DNA of 64,000 bases from Kytococcus schroeteri (GTDB lineage: Bacteria; Actinomycetota; Actinomycetes; Actinomycetales; Dermatophilaceae), in NCBI RefSeq assembly GCF_042433515.1, contig NZ_JBHLVH010000018.1:1-64000 (forward strand), written 5' to 3'. Positions within the stretch are counted from its first letter, which is position 1, and each line of letters starts with the position of its first letter. The translations under genes were made by a program, and so were the position numbers. The notes under the pieces are model-generated. The model saw only the letters and a program-made list of their open reading frames with translations. It was not told the origin of the DNA and did not search any database. Positions 33,506-41,876 of the stretch are shown piece after piece.

Positions 33506-36163
33506 ATGACCACCTGCCAGCAGTGCGAGAGCGAACTCGCTCCCGCATCACGCTTCTGCGCCCAGTGCGGCGCAGCCCGCCCCGAGCCGGCCACCCCGCC
33601 GGCCCCGGAGCGGAACACCTCGCCCACGGCTGAGCCGACGGCGTCGCACACCGCCGGGTCGCCCCGCGAAGCCGGCCCCACCGTCGAGGGGGTGGCGGAC
33701 ACCCCCGCGCCGTCGGCCCCCACCACGGCTCCGCTCGCCGCCGCCCGCACCGGCACCGGGTCGCTCGACCTGGACGCTGACACCCTCAAGCCGGCCGCCC
33801 TGGGTGGCCTGGTCGCGTACGGCGCGGCCCTGGCCGCCTCCGTGGTGACCATGCTCGTGATGTTCATCGGGTCGGTCATCCAGGGCGACGACGGCCCCTC
33901 GGGCTCCAGCGACCTCAGCGGTGCCGACGTGAACCTCGGCGACATCCTGCTCTCGCTGCCCTTCCAGATGGTCAGCCTGGGGTCCTTCGGCACCCTGAGC
34001 CTTGCCAACGGCGAGGACTCCCTCGGCCACGTGTGGCTGCCGCTGTTCACCGTGGCCCCGGGCCTCGTCCTGGGGGCCGCCTTCTGGGCCCGTCGGACGC
34101 GCCGCGCCGGCCAGTCGATGGGACAGACCTGGACGCAGGCGGCCCTCGCCGGCCTGGTGGCCGGTGCGCTGACCTGGGCGCTGGCCGCCCTGTTCGGCCT
34201 GCGCACCGAGGACACCTGGCTCGGTGAGTTCACCCTGCACGCCGGGTCCTTCACCGCGTTCCTCGGGGCGTTCGTGCTCACCGGCGCCGGGTGGGTGCTG
34301 GGCTCGCTGGCCCACCGGAGCCACGAGGTACGTCCGCGCGGGGCGTGGGCCGGTGCCCTCAGCACGTACGGCGTCCACGTGGCCGTGGTGTCCGTGGGCC
34401 TGCTGCTCGGGCTGCTGGTCGCGGTCCTCAAGGACAACGGCCTGGGGTGGGCGCTCATCGCCTTCCCGGTGTGGCCCCAGGTACTGCTGTGGGGCTACCA
34501 GGTGGTGCACTTCGGCAGCGTCACGGCCGGCAACGAGACCGCCGGCCTCTGGTCCGAGGCCTCGGGCCTGGTGCGCACCCTGTGGATCCTCCTGCTGCTG
34601 GTGGCCCTCGTCGTGGCCGGCGTGCGGTGGTGGGTGGTCCGCGACCGTCGCCACACCACGCTCAACTCCCCGGCCGGGTGGCTGGCCCTGCCGGCCGTCT
34701 TCGCCGGTGGCGCGCTGCTGATGCTGCTGCTCACCCAGGTGAACGCGGGCATGTCCTTCATGGGGATGAGCGAGGCAGGGCGCATCGCGCCGACCACCAC
34801 GATCCTGCTCACCGCTCCGTTGGCGGGTCTGGCGGTGGAGCTCGTGTCGCGCTTCGTGGCACCCCACCTGGTGCAGTACGTTCCCGCGCCCCTGATGGGG
34901 CGCTGGCAGGCCGCAGCCGCGGACTCCACCACCGTCGACGACCCCACCCCGGCCGCCACGCTTGCTGCACCCGCCCCCGGTGCACCCGCCGTGGCGGACG
35001 ACGCCACCCAGGCCATCCCTACCCCCACCGCCGGAGACAGCGGCGCCACGGCGTGGCACGGCGAGACCGCACCGGGGTCCACGGACACCACGACGTCCAC
35101 CGCACCGCTGGGTGCGGGCGCCGGGGCCGGCACCCCCATGGACCCGGCGACGAAGCGCCGCCTCACTCTCGGCGCGATGGTGCTCGGCGGTGTCGTGCTG
35201 GCCCTGCTGGTCCTGTCGCTGCTGAGCAAGGCGGTCAACTCCGCCTTCTTCGCCCCGGAGAAGCAGGTGGAGCAGTACATGGAGGCCGTCGTGGACGGGC
35301 GCGGCAGCGACGCCATGCGCCTGGCCGACCCCAACATCCCCACCGACCAGCGCCTGCTCATGGTCGACGAGGTGTACGCCGAGGTGGAGAACCGGCCCAC
35401 CGGCTTCGAGATCGGTGAGGTCAAGAAGGAGGACGACCGCGCCGTGGTGCCGGTGAAGTACACGCAGAACGGCGTCACCGAGTCCGTGGACGTGGCGGTG
35501 GAGCGCGATGGCTCGTCCTTCGTGTTCTTCGACAAGTGGAAGATCGCGGACGCCTCCCCCCTGACCGGTCACGTGGACGCCTACGTCCCCGAGGGCACGG
35601 AGAAGGTGGTCGTCAACGGCCGCGAGGTGCCCACGAACGCCCGCGCGGAGAGCGGCTTCGCCGTGCTGCCGGGCACCTACCGCTTCTCCCTGCCCAACAG
35701 CACCTACCAGCAGTCCTCCGGCGAGGCGGTCCGCACCTGGGGCCCGGCGGGCCAGGAGTCGTCCGCCGGCCAGGACGACGGGCAGCTCACCTACGAGCCC
35801 ACCCCGGCCCTGGAGGAGGAGGCGCTCAAGCAGGCGAAGGCCCACCTCGAGGAGTGCGCCAAGAGCACCGACGCCGAGCCCCAGGGGTGCCCGTTCTCCA
35901 CGTACACCAGCGAGGACGTGCGCAACGGGTCGTGGAAGATCGACCAGCAGCCGCAGATGCACCTCGAGGCCGGCGACGACTGGGGACAGGGCGGGCTGAG
36001 GCTCACCACCGACTCCTCGGGCCGGGCCACCTACTCCTACGAGGAGGACACGGCGATCTTCGACGAGCCCCCCACCTGGGAGAAGAAGACCGACGAGGTC
36101 GAGTTCGACCTGAACGGTGAGGTGCTCGTGCAGGGCGACGAGGTGAGCGTCACCTGGCAGTGA
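33506..36163 (+). CDS. zinc-ribbon polytopic membrane protein with TcaA/YvbJ-like extracytoplasmic domain
   Basis: This is an 885-residue protein. A zinc ribbon (C4-x2-C7 and C18-x2-C21) opens it, then a disordered Pro/Ala/Thr stretch. About ten membrane segments lie between residues 95 and 470, followed by a second disordered stretch. A further single membrane helix near 552-575 leads into an extracytoplasmic region. That region (EKQVEQYMEAVVDG, then WKIADASPLTGHVDAYVPEGTEKVVVNGREV) resembles the repeat domains of TcaA/YvbJ-type envelope proteins, some of which affect glycopeptide response in firmicutes. GAGAGGA precedes the ATG. Its job is unknown, and an envelope-stress role is inferred from architecture and neighbours. 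Confidence 0.7.
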   Translation: MTTCQQCESELAPASRFCAQCGAARPEPATPPAPERNTSPTAEPTASHTAGSPREAGPTVEGVADTPAPSAPTTAPLAAARTGTGSLDLDADTLKPAALGGLVAYGAALAASVVTMLVMFIGSVIQGDDGPSGSSDLSGADVNLGDILLSLPFQMVSLGSFGTLSLANGEDSLGHVWLPLFTVAPGLVLGAAFWARRTRRAGQSMGQTWTQAALAGLVAGALTWALAALFGLRTEDTWLGEFTLHAGSFTAFLGAFVLTGAGWVLGSLAHRSHEVRPRGAWAGALSTYGVHVAVVSVGLLLGLLVAVLKDNGLGWALIAFPVWPQVLLWGYQVVHFGSVTAGNETAGLWSEASGLVRTLWILLLLVALVVAGVRWWVVRDRRHTTLNSPAGWLALPAVFAGGALLMLLLTQVNAGMSFMGMSEAGRIAPTTTILLTAPLAGLAVELVSRFVAPHLVQYVPAPLMGRWQAAAADSTTVDDPTPAATLAAPAPGAPAVADDATQAIPTPTAGDSGATAWHGETAPGSTDTTTSTAPLGAGAGAGTPMDPATKRRLTLGAMVLGGVVLALLVLSLLSKAVNSAFFAPEKQVEQYMEAVVDGRGSDAMRLADPNIPTDQRLLMVDEVYAEVENRPTGFEIGEVKKEDDRAVVPVKYTQNGVTESVDVAVERDGSSFVFFDKWKIADASPLTGHVDAYVPEGTEKVVVNGREVPTNARAESGFAVLPGTYRFSLPNSTYQQSSGEAVRTWGPAGQESSAGQDDGQLTYEPTPALEEEALKQAKAHLEECAKSTDAEPQGCPFSTYTSEDVRNGSWKIDQQPQMHLEAGDDWGQGGLRLTTDSSGRATYSYEEDTAIFDEPPTWEKKTDEVEFDLNGEVLVQGDEVSVTWQ

Positions 36164-36183
36164 GCCGATGACGCTCGACCACC

Positions 36184-36221
36184 CGGGGTGGCCCGGACCG
36201 CACGCGGCCCGGGCCACCCCG
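36184..36221 (+). terminator. hairpin terminator candidate
   Basis: Perfect 13-bp arms (36184-36196 and 36209-36221) with a 12-nt loop lie 21 bp after the zinc-ribbon gene. There is no T-run, as is common in high-GC actinobacteria. Confidence 0.55.
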
Positions 36222-36377
36222 TTCGTGTGCCGCGTCGTTCCGCGCCCGCGACCGACCGGGGAACCGGCGGGAGACACCGTGATGCACCTGACAGAAACGG
36301 TGGGTACCGTCCGCCCGCCGCGTGGGCGACGATGGGCGTCCACCCGGCGCGCTGCCGGCAGACACCACGGAGGGAAC

Positions 36378-39188
36378 GTGCAGCTCTCGGTCCTCGGCCC
36401 CCTCGAGGCCTTCACCGCCGACGGCCGGCCGCTGGACCTCGCCCTGCGTGAGCGACGCATCCTCGAGCTGCTGGCCGCCGCCGCGCCCCGCAACGTCTCC
36501 GCCACCGAGATCATCGAGGCGCTCTGGCCGGACGGTCCCCCGCGCACCGCGGCCAACCAGGTGCAGGGGTGCATCGGCCGCATCCGCCGGGCCGTGCCCG
36601 AGAGCGAGGGCAAGGTGGTGCTCACGGTGGCGCGCGGCTACCGGCTGGCCGACGAGGTGGGCCTGGACCTGCACCGCTACCGCGAGGCCGTCCGCCTGGG
36701 CCGGGAGGCCCTGGCCGCCCAGCGCCCCGAGGAGGCCCACGCCCAGTTCTCCACGGCCATGGACCTGTGGCGCGACGACCCCTTCCCCGATGCCGTGCCC
36801 GGCAACCGGGCGAGCGCCCTGGCCGCCCGCCTGCGCAGCGCCCACCTAGACCTGTGCGAGGAGCACTGGCTGCTCACCGCCCGCACCGACCCCGCCCAGG
36901 CAGTGGCCGAGCTGCAGCAGGTGGTGGAGCTGCACCCCCTGCGGGAGAGCGCGTGGGCGGCCCTGATGCGCGCGCAGGTGACGGCGGGCAAGAGCTCCGA
37001 GGCCGTGGACACCTACGGCCGGGCGCGGACCTTCCTGCGCAGGACGCTGGGCGTGGAGCCCTCCGAACCGCTGCGTTCGCTGCACACCGCGGTGCTGCGC
37101 GGCGAGGAGCAGCCCGCGCAGCCACCCACCCGCCCGGTGGCGGCCGGGCACCTGCCCCCGGCGCCGGTGGGCTTCGTGGGGCGGGAGGAGCTGCAGCAGC
37201 AGGTCTCAGCCGCCCTGCTGGGGCCGATGGTGCGGCGCGTGGTGGTCGTGCACGGCCCGGCCGGCATCGGCAAGACCGCACTGGCGCTGAAGGTGGCGCA
37301 CGAGGTGGCCCCCCACTTCCCCGATGGGGTGCTGCACGTCCCGGTGCACGGCCCGGGGCAGACCCTCTCGACCGAGCAGGTCGTGGAGGAGTTGCTCTCC
37401 CAGCTGGGCGTGCCGACCCGGTCGGGGATGGCGGAGCACGAGCAGCGACGTCGCGCCCTGGCCGAGGAGCTCTCGACGCGACGTGTGCTGGTGGTGCTGG
37501 ACGACCTGATCGACGCCGACCAGCTGCACCGGGTGCTGCCCGTGGGGCCGGTGACCGTGCTGGCCACCACGACCCACCCGGTGCCGCCGTCGCCCGGGGT
37601 GACCTGCCTACCGGTCCCGCCGCTGGACCCTGAGGAGTCCGTGCAGCTGCTGCACGCGGCGCTGGGCTCGGAGCGCACGGAGGGCCACGAGGCGGCGGCC
37701 GCGGCGGTGGCCCGCGCCTGCGGCCACAGCCCGCTGGCCCTCAACCTCGTGGCCGGTCGGTTGCGCACCCGACCCTCGTGGAGCCTGGAGGTGCTGCTGG
37801 ACCGGCTCCTGACACCCGGGCAGTCGCTGCCGGAGCTGGCCGAGCACGGCTTCGACCTGGGCGCCGGCGTGGAGAACGTGGTGCAGGGCCTGGGCGCGGC
37901 CGCCCGGGAGGCCTTCGCCCTGCTGCCGCTGGCCGGGGAGGACCCCTTCCCGGGCTGGGTGGTGGGTGCGCTCACCGGCCGGGACGACTGGTTCGACCAG
38001 GTGGACGCCCTCGTGGACGCCCACCTGCTGCTCGAGGAGGGCGTGGACGCCCTGGGACAGCCCCGCTACCGCGTCCCCACCCTTACCCGGGCCGTGGCGC
38101 AGGGCCACGCCGACGCCCTGGGGGCCGAGGCCGTGCGGGCCGCGGCAGGTCGCCTCGTGGCCACCTGGTGGACGCTGGTGGAGCAGACCCGGCGGGAGCT
38201 GCCGCCGGCCCTGTACGACCTCGACCTGGTGGCCCCGGAGATCACCCCGCCGGAGCCGGCCACCGCGCTCGACCGCGGCACGCAGCGGGCCCTGGGAACG
38301 GCCCGGGCGTGGCTGCACACCGAGCGCCGCCCGGCCGCCGCGGCGGTGCAGCTGGCCGCCGAGCACGACCTGCCCGGACTGGCCGCGGGGTTGGCCTGCA
38401 GCCTCATGACCTTCTTCGACTACGAGTGGCTCCACGAGGAGTGGCGCGCCACCGCAGGAACCGCCCTGGCCGCGGTGGAGGCCGCCGGGGCGGCCACTGG
38501 CAGCACCCCCGACCGTCCCGAGGGCGACCCCGACCTCCTGGGCATGCCCGTGGACGCCGTCACCCGCGCCCGCCTGCAGCGAGGGGGGGCGCAGTTCGAC
38601 CTGTACCGGCAGCGCTACGAGCAGGCCGAGGAGCGTCTGCTGGAGGCGCTGGACGCCTTCGAGGCGGCGGGCGACGAGCGCGGCATCGCGCTGACCCACC
38701 TCAACCTGCTCACCGCCACCCGCGAGACGCACCGCCGGGCCGAGGCGCACTCCCACGCCCGGGAGGCCGGGCGGTGCGGGGTGCTGCGCATCCGGGCCTC
38801 CGCGCGCTCGGTCCGTGCCGGGCTGATGCTGGGCGACGACCGCCCCGAGGAGGCGCTGGAGCTCTACGACCTCGCGGTGAGCGACGCCACACGCGCCGAC
38901 GACCCCCACCGCCTCGGCCTGGCTCTGCGGGGCCGCGCCCGCACCCTGGCCCGGCTGGGACGGATGCCGCGTGCGGTGTCCGAGGCGGAGCGCAGCGTGG
39001 CGTTGTTCGACCAGATCGAGGACTCCGGCTGCCTGGCGCACGCCCTGCGCATCCTCGGCGAGCTGCGCGCCGAGGCCGGCGACGAGGCCGGCGCCCGGGA
39101 GGCCATGGAGCGCGCGGACGGGCTGTACCTGACGGTCGGCCGACCCGGCGCCCGCGGGCCGTACGATGCCGCCGCGCGTTTCCGCTGA
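36378..39188 (+). CDS. SARP/BTAD-family regulator with NB-ARC and TPR regions (paralogue 2)
   Basis: This 936-residue paralogue of the gene at 29721 has the same domain order: OmpR-like DNA-binding domain, BTAD, NTPase and TPR-like helices. Its P-loop GPAGIGKT (293-300) keeps the lysine (K299), and VLVVLDD is the Walker B strand, so it should bind and hydrolyse ATP. The start is a GTG at 36378 with GGAGGG just upstream. It gives MQLSVLGPLE, identical to the paralogue's first ten residues. The 170 bp upstream of it contain an ACGGT-GGGT-ACCGT dyad but no clear heptamer pair. It is followed by a strong bidirectional terminator. Confidence 0.88.
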   Translation: MQLSVLGPLEAFTADGRPLDLALRERRILELLAAAAPRNVSATEIIEALWPDGPPRTAANQVQGCIGRIRRAVPESEGKVVLTVARGYRLADEVGLDLHRYREAVRLGREALAAQRPEEAHAQFSTAMDLWRDDPFPDAVPGNRASALAARLRSAHLDLCEEHWLLTARTDPAQAVAELQQVVELHPLRESAWAALMRAQVTAGKSSEAVDTYGRARTFLRRTLGVEPSEPLRSLHTAVLRGEEQPAQPPTRPVAAGHLPPAPVGFVGREELQQQVSAALLGPMVRRVVVVHGPAGIGKTALALKVAHEVAPHFPDGVLHVPVHGPGQTLSTEQVVEELLSQLGVPTRSGMAEHEQRRRALAEELSTRRVLVVLDDLIDADQLHRVLPVGPVTVLATTTHPVPPSPGVTCLPVPPLDPEESVQLLHAALGSERTEGHEAAAAAVARACGHSPLALNLVAGRLRTRPSWSLEVLLDRLLTPGQSLPELAEHGFDLGAGVENVVQGLGAAAREAFALLPLAGEDPFPGWVVGALTGRDDWFDQVDALVDAHLLLEEGVDALGQPRYRVPTLTRAVAQGHADALGAEAVRAAAGRLVATWWTLVEQTRRELPPALYDLDLVAPEITPPEPATALDRGTQRALGTARAWLHTERRPAAAAVQLAAEHDLPGLAAGLACSLMTFFDYEWLHEEWRATAGTALAAVEAAGAATGSTPDRPEGDPDLLGMPVDAVTRARLQRGGAQFDLYRQRYEQAEERLLEALDAFEAAGDERGIALTHLNLLTATRETHRRAEAHSHAREAGRCGVLRIRASARSVRAGLMLGDDRPEEALELYDLAVSDATRADDPHRLGLALRGRARTLARLGRMPRAVSEAERSVALFDQIEDSGCLAHALRILGELRAEAGDEAGAREAMERADGLYLTVGRPGARGPYDAAARFR

Positions 39189-39194
39189 GCACGA

Positions 39195-39236
39195 CGACGG
39201 GGCCGGGTGGGGATCAGTCCCCACCCGGCCCCGTCG
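39195..39236. terminator. bidirectional rho-independent-type hairpin
   Basis: Perfect 19-bp arms (39195-39213 and 39218-39236) with a TCAG loop sit between the convergent ends of the second SARP gene and the DUF4352-like gene. It is the strongest hairpin I noticed in the window. Confidence 0.85.
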
Positions 39237-39256
39237 CGGGTCCGAGGTGCCCGGTG

Positions 39257-40216
39257 TCAGTTGCTCCAGGTGAGCTTGGTGGGCATCTCGGAACCGCTGC
39301 CCCTGACGCTTGCGGTCACCGCGAGGTCGCCGGCGTCCTGCACGCCCCAGGCCACCCGGTAGGTCTGCGACTCCCCCGGCGGCACGGGGTCGCTCGGCAG
39401 GCGGATCTCCTGCGTGTAGTCGAAGATGCGTTCGGCGTCCTGGCCGCCGGACTGGGCCAGGAGGTAGTACGAACCGATGCCCAGCGGCGCGTCCCCGCGG
39501 TTGGTGACGGTCACCTCGTGGACCACCGCCTCGGAGGTCTTCTGGGCACCGGCCGCGCCCTCGGCGGGCTGGAACGGCTCGGGCCGGCCCACGGTGATCT
39601 CCACGTCACCGGCGCTGGCCGCGTCCCCGAAGGCCACCGCGGCGGCGTCCTCGTCCGGGGTGGTCGGGTCCTCCGCCGGCGTGGTCTCGTCCGGGGTCGT
39701 CGGGTCCTCCGCCGGCGTGGTCTCGTCCGGGGTCGTCGGGTCCTCCGCCGGGGTCGTCTCGTCCGGGGTGGTCGGGTCCTCCGCCGGGGTGGTCTGCTCC
39801 ACCGACGTCTCGTCCCCCGTGCTCTGGTCGTCCTCGGAGTCACCCCCGAACCCGCCGAGGACGAAGAACAGCGCTGCCAGCACGGCCAGCACCAGCAGGC
39901 CAGCACCCACCAGGCATCCGATGGCGGTGCGGTCGTGCCCGCCCCCGGAGCGCCCGCCCGAGCCCCCGTGGCCCGTCATCGGGTGGGCGGGGTACGCGGG
40001 CTGTTCCCGGGCCGGGGTGGCACCGTACTGCCCGTAGGCGTCCTGGACCGGCTGGTCGTAGGGCGACGACTGCTGCCCCCCGTACACCGGCGGGGTGGGC
40101 TGGTCGTAGGGACGGGGCGACCCACCGCCACCGGCGGGGCCGGGCTGGATGCGGTGGGGCTCGGTCGGGCGGTCCTCCCAGTCGGGCGAGCCGGGGGGCG
40201 GAGGCGGTGTGGTCAT
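39257..40216 (-). CDS. membrane-anchored DUF4352-like protein with tandem repeats (paralogue 1)
   Basis: This is a 319-residue protein. A Pro/Gly/Gln/Tyr-rich cytosolic tail (about 1-125) is followed by one membrane helix (TAIGCLVGAGLLVLAVLAAL). An external stalk holds four near-identical 12-residue repeats of the type ETTPAEDPTTPD. The C-terminal Ig-like domain (about 220-319) is of the DUF4352/telokin-like type (VVHEVTVTNRGDAPL, PGESQTYRVAWGV). Function is unknown; such domains sit at the cell surface. The ATG at 40216 follows AGGGAGAAG. The next gene upstream on this strand is its shorter paralogue. Confidence 0.75.
   Translation of the reverse strand: MTTPPPPPGSPDWEDRPTEPHRIQPGPAGGGGSPRPYDQPTPPVYGGQQSSPYDQPVQDAYGQYGATPAREQPAYPAHPMTGHGGSGGRSGGGHDRTAIGCLVGAGLLVLAVLAALFFVLGGFGGDSEDDQSTGDETSVEQTTPAEDPTTPDETTPAEDPTTPDETTPAEDPTTPDETTPAEDPTTPDEDAAAVAFGDAASAGDVEITVGRPEPFQPAEGAAGAQKTSEAVVHEVTVTNRGDAPLGIGSYYLLAQSGGQDAERIFDYTQEIRLPSDPVPPGESQTYRVAWGVQDAGDLAVTASVRGSGSEMPTKLTWSN
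39651..39794 (-). repeat. 36-bp coding tandem repeat, 4 copies
   Basis: Four head-to-tail 36-bp units encode the Thr/Pro/Asp/Glu stalk of the DUF4352-like protein. The copies differ by only a few bases, so copy number may vary between strains. There are no spacers, which separates it from a CRISPR array. Confidence 0.92.
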
Positions 40217-40240
40217 GGTCTTCTCCCTCGTGCGATTGCT

Positions 40241-40250
40241 CCCAGTACAC
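40241..40250 (-). promoter_or_regulatory. shared upstream element of the DUF4352-like genes
   Basis: GTGTACTGGG lies 25-34 bp before the ATG at 40216. The same ten bases occur at 41097-41106, 23-32 bp before the paralogue's ATG at 41074. Both are followed by a similar CGCACGAGG-GAGAA leader. TACTGG may be the -10 region. The conservation suggests duplicated promoters under one control. Confidence 0.5.
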
Positions 40251-40327
40251 CTGACGCCACGCGGTCGGACGGGCGACCACGGGCCCATTCCGGTCCGTGG
40301 GTCCACGACCCGCGGTGGGTGGGACGG

Positions 40328-41074
40328 TCACCTCTCCCAGGTGGAGGTGCCGCGGCCCCCGTCGGGGGTCACCACCGAGCCGGTGACCGTCAGGTCCTCG
40401 GTGTCCTCCACCGACCAGCCTATGCGGAAGGTGGTGGACCCGCCGGGCTCCACCGCGCCCGACGGCTGGCCGAGGTCCTGGCCGAAGTCGAACCCGCGAC
40501 GCACGTCCTCGCCGCCGGCGGTGGCCCGGAAGGTCAGGAACGAGACCTCGAAGGGCTTCTCCCCGTGGTTGGTGACCGTCACCTCCTGCACCACCGGATG
40601 CGCGTCCGGCGAGAAGCCGGCGGCGGTCTCGCTCGGGGTGAACGACTGCGGCTCGCCCACCACCACCTCCACCCCGTGCACGGTCGCACCCTCCCCGAAG
40701 CCGACCGCCTCCGGCGACTCGGCGGCCGGGCCCGTGGGCACCGACGGCAGGGCCACGCTCGGCACGGCCGGGGCCGACGGCATCGCGGGGCCGCCCGTGG
40801 GGTCGGTCTCCTGCGGCCGGTCCTCGTCCAGGCCTCCGAACAGCCAGAAGCCGGCCACCACCAGCAGCAGGGCCAGCAGTCCGCCACCCAGCAGGCAGCC
40901 GAGGGTCGTGCGGTCCGGCCCACCGGACGAGCCGCGCCCACCGGAGGACCGCGGCGCGGACGGGGCGGCGTCCGCCATCGGGTGGCTCCCGTCCACGGGG
41001 CCGGTCTGGATGCGCTGGGGGTCGGTGGTGCGGCTCTCCCAGTCGGGTGCCCCGAGGGTCGGCGGCGTGCTCAT
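40328..41074 (-). CDS. membrane-anchored DUF4352-like protein (paralogue 2)
   Basis: This 248-residue protein is parallel to the gene at 39257. It has a short Pro/Gly/Ser-rich cytosolic tail beginning PTLGAPDWESRTTDPQRIQ, one membrane helix (LGCLLGGGLLALLLVVAGFWLF), a Pro/Val-rich stalk without the 12-residue repeats, and a DUF4352-like external domain (VVQEVTVTNHGEKPFEV, PGGSTTFRIGWSV). The two proteins are clearly a local duplication, with matching N-termini, membrane segment and promoter element. Role unknown. Confidence 0.75.
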   Translation of the reverse strand: MSTPPTLGAPDWESRTTDPQRIQTGPVDGSHPMADAAPSAPRSSGGRGSSGGPDRTTLGCLLGGGLLALLLVVAGFWLFGGLDEDRPQETDPTGGPAMPSAPAVPSVALPSVPTGPAAESPEAVGFGEGATVHGVEVVVGEPQSFTPSETAAGFSPDAHPVVQEVTVTNHGEKPFEVSFLTFRATAGGEDVRRGFDFGQDLGQPSGAVEPGGSTTFRIGWSVEDTEDLTVTGSVVTPDGGRGTSTWER

Positions 41075-41192
41075 GGTTCTCCTCGTGCGACGGCGCCCCA
41101 GTACACACCACCGCACCAGCGGTGCGTCGCAGCCGTCCACAGGGCCCGGTCGTCGCGTGCCGTACGACGTGGCCCGCTCCCACCGACACCCC

Positions 41193-41876
41193 TCACCGGA
41201 CCAGGCGGTAGCCCATCCCGGGTTCGGTGAGCAGGTGGCGCGGTGCGGTGGGGTCCGGCTCCAGCTTGCGGCGCACCTGGTTGGCGTAGACGCGCAGGTA
41301 GTTGGACTCGCGCCCGTAGCCCGGTCCCCACACGGACCGCAGCAGGTCCGCATGGGGCACGAGACGCCCGTCGTGGCGGGCGAGCTCCTCCAGGAAGCGC
41401 CACTCGGTTGGGGTCAGGTGCACCGGCTGGCCGGCCACCTCGCACGATGCCGTGGCGAAGTCGAGCACGAAGTGGGCGGTCACGAAGGGCGGCGTGGCCC
41501 CGTTGGTCACCGACTCTCCGCGGCGTAGGGCAGCCCGTACCCGGGCCATGAACTCATCGGAGCCGAACGGCTTCGTCACGAAGTCGTCGGCGCCCTCGTC
41601 CAGCGCCTCGACCTTGTCGTCGGAGGCCCGCCGGGCCGAGAGCACCACCACCGGCACCCGGCTCGTGCGGCGGATCCTCCGCAGCACCTCCACACCGTCG
41701 ATGTCCGGCAGTCCCAGGTCGAGCACCACCAGGTCGGGTGCGTCCTGCTCCACGGAGTCCAGCGCGTCACGGCCACAGCCCACGGCCTCCACCTCGTAAC
41801 CGCGGGCACGGAGGTTGATGCGCAGGGTGCGGCGGATGGCGTCCTCGTCGTCCACCACCAGGATGCGGGGGGTCAT
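41193..41876 (-). CDS. kdpE: KdpE response regulator
   Basis: This 227-residue OmpR/PhoB-type regulator has a receiver domain with phospho-acceptor D53 (VLDLGLPD) and the conserved VTKPFG lysine. A winged-helix domain follows (LTPTEWRFLEELARHDGRLV, SNYLRVYANQVRRKLE). It is activated by KdpD and switches on kdpFABC at low potassium or turgor. Its ATG overlaps the kdpD stop as ATGA. It is the last gene of the kdpFABCDE run. Confidence 0.94.
   Translation of the reverse strand: MTPRILVVDDEDAIRRTLRINLRARGYEVEAVGCGRDALDSVEQDAPDLVVLDLGLPDIDGVEVLRRIRRTSRVPVVVLSARRASDDKVEALDEGADDFVTKPFGSDEFMARVRAALRRGESVTNGATPPFVTAHFVLDFATASCEVAGQPVHLTPTEWRFLEELARHDGRLVPHADLLRSVWGPGYGRESNYLRVYANQVRRKLEPDPTAPRHLLTEPGMGYRLVR

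Noticed and set aside
39651..39794. Regular 36-bp direct repeats resembling a CRISPR array
   Set aside because: The units are head to tail without spacers and encode an in-frame Thr/Pro stalk.
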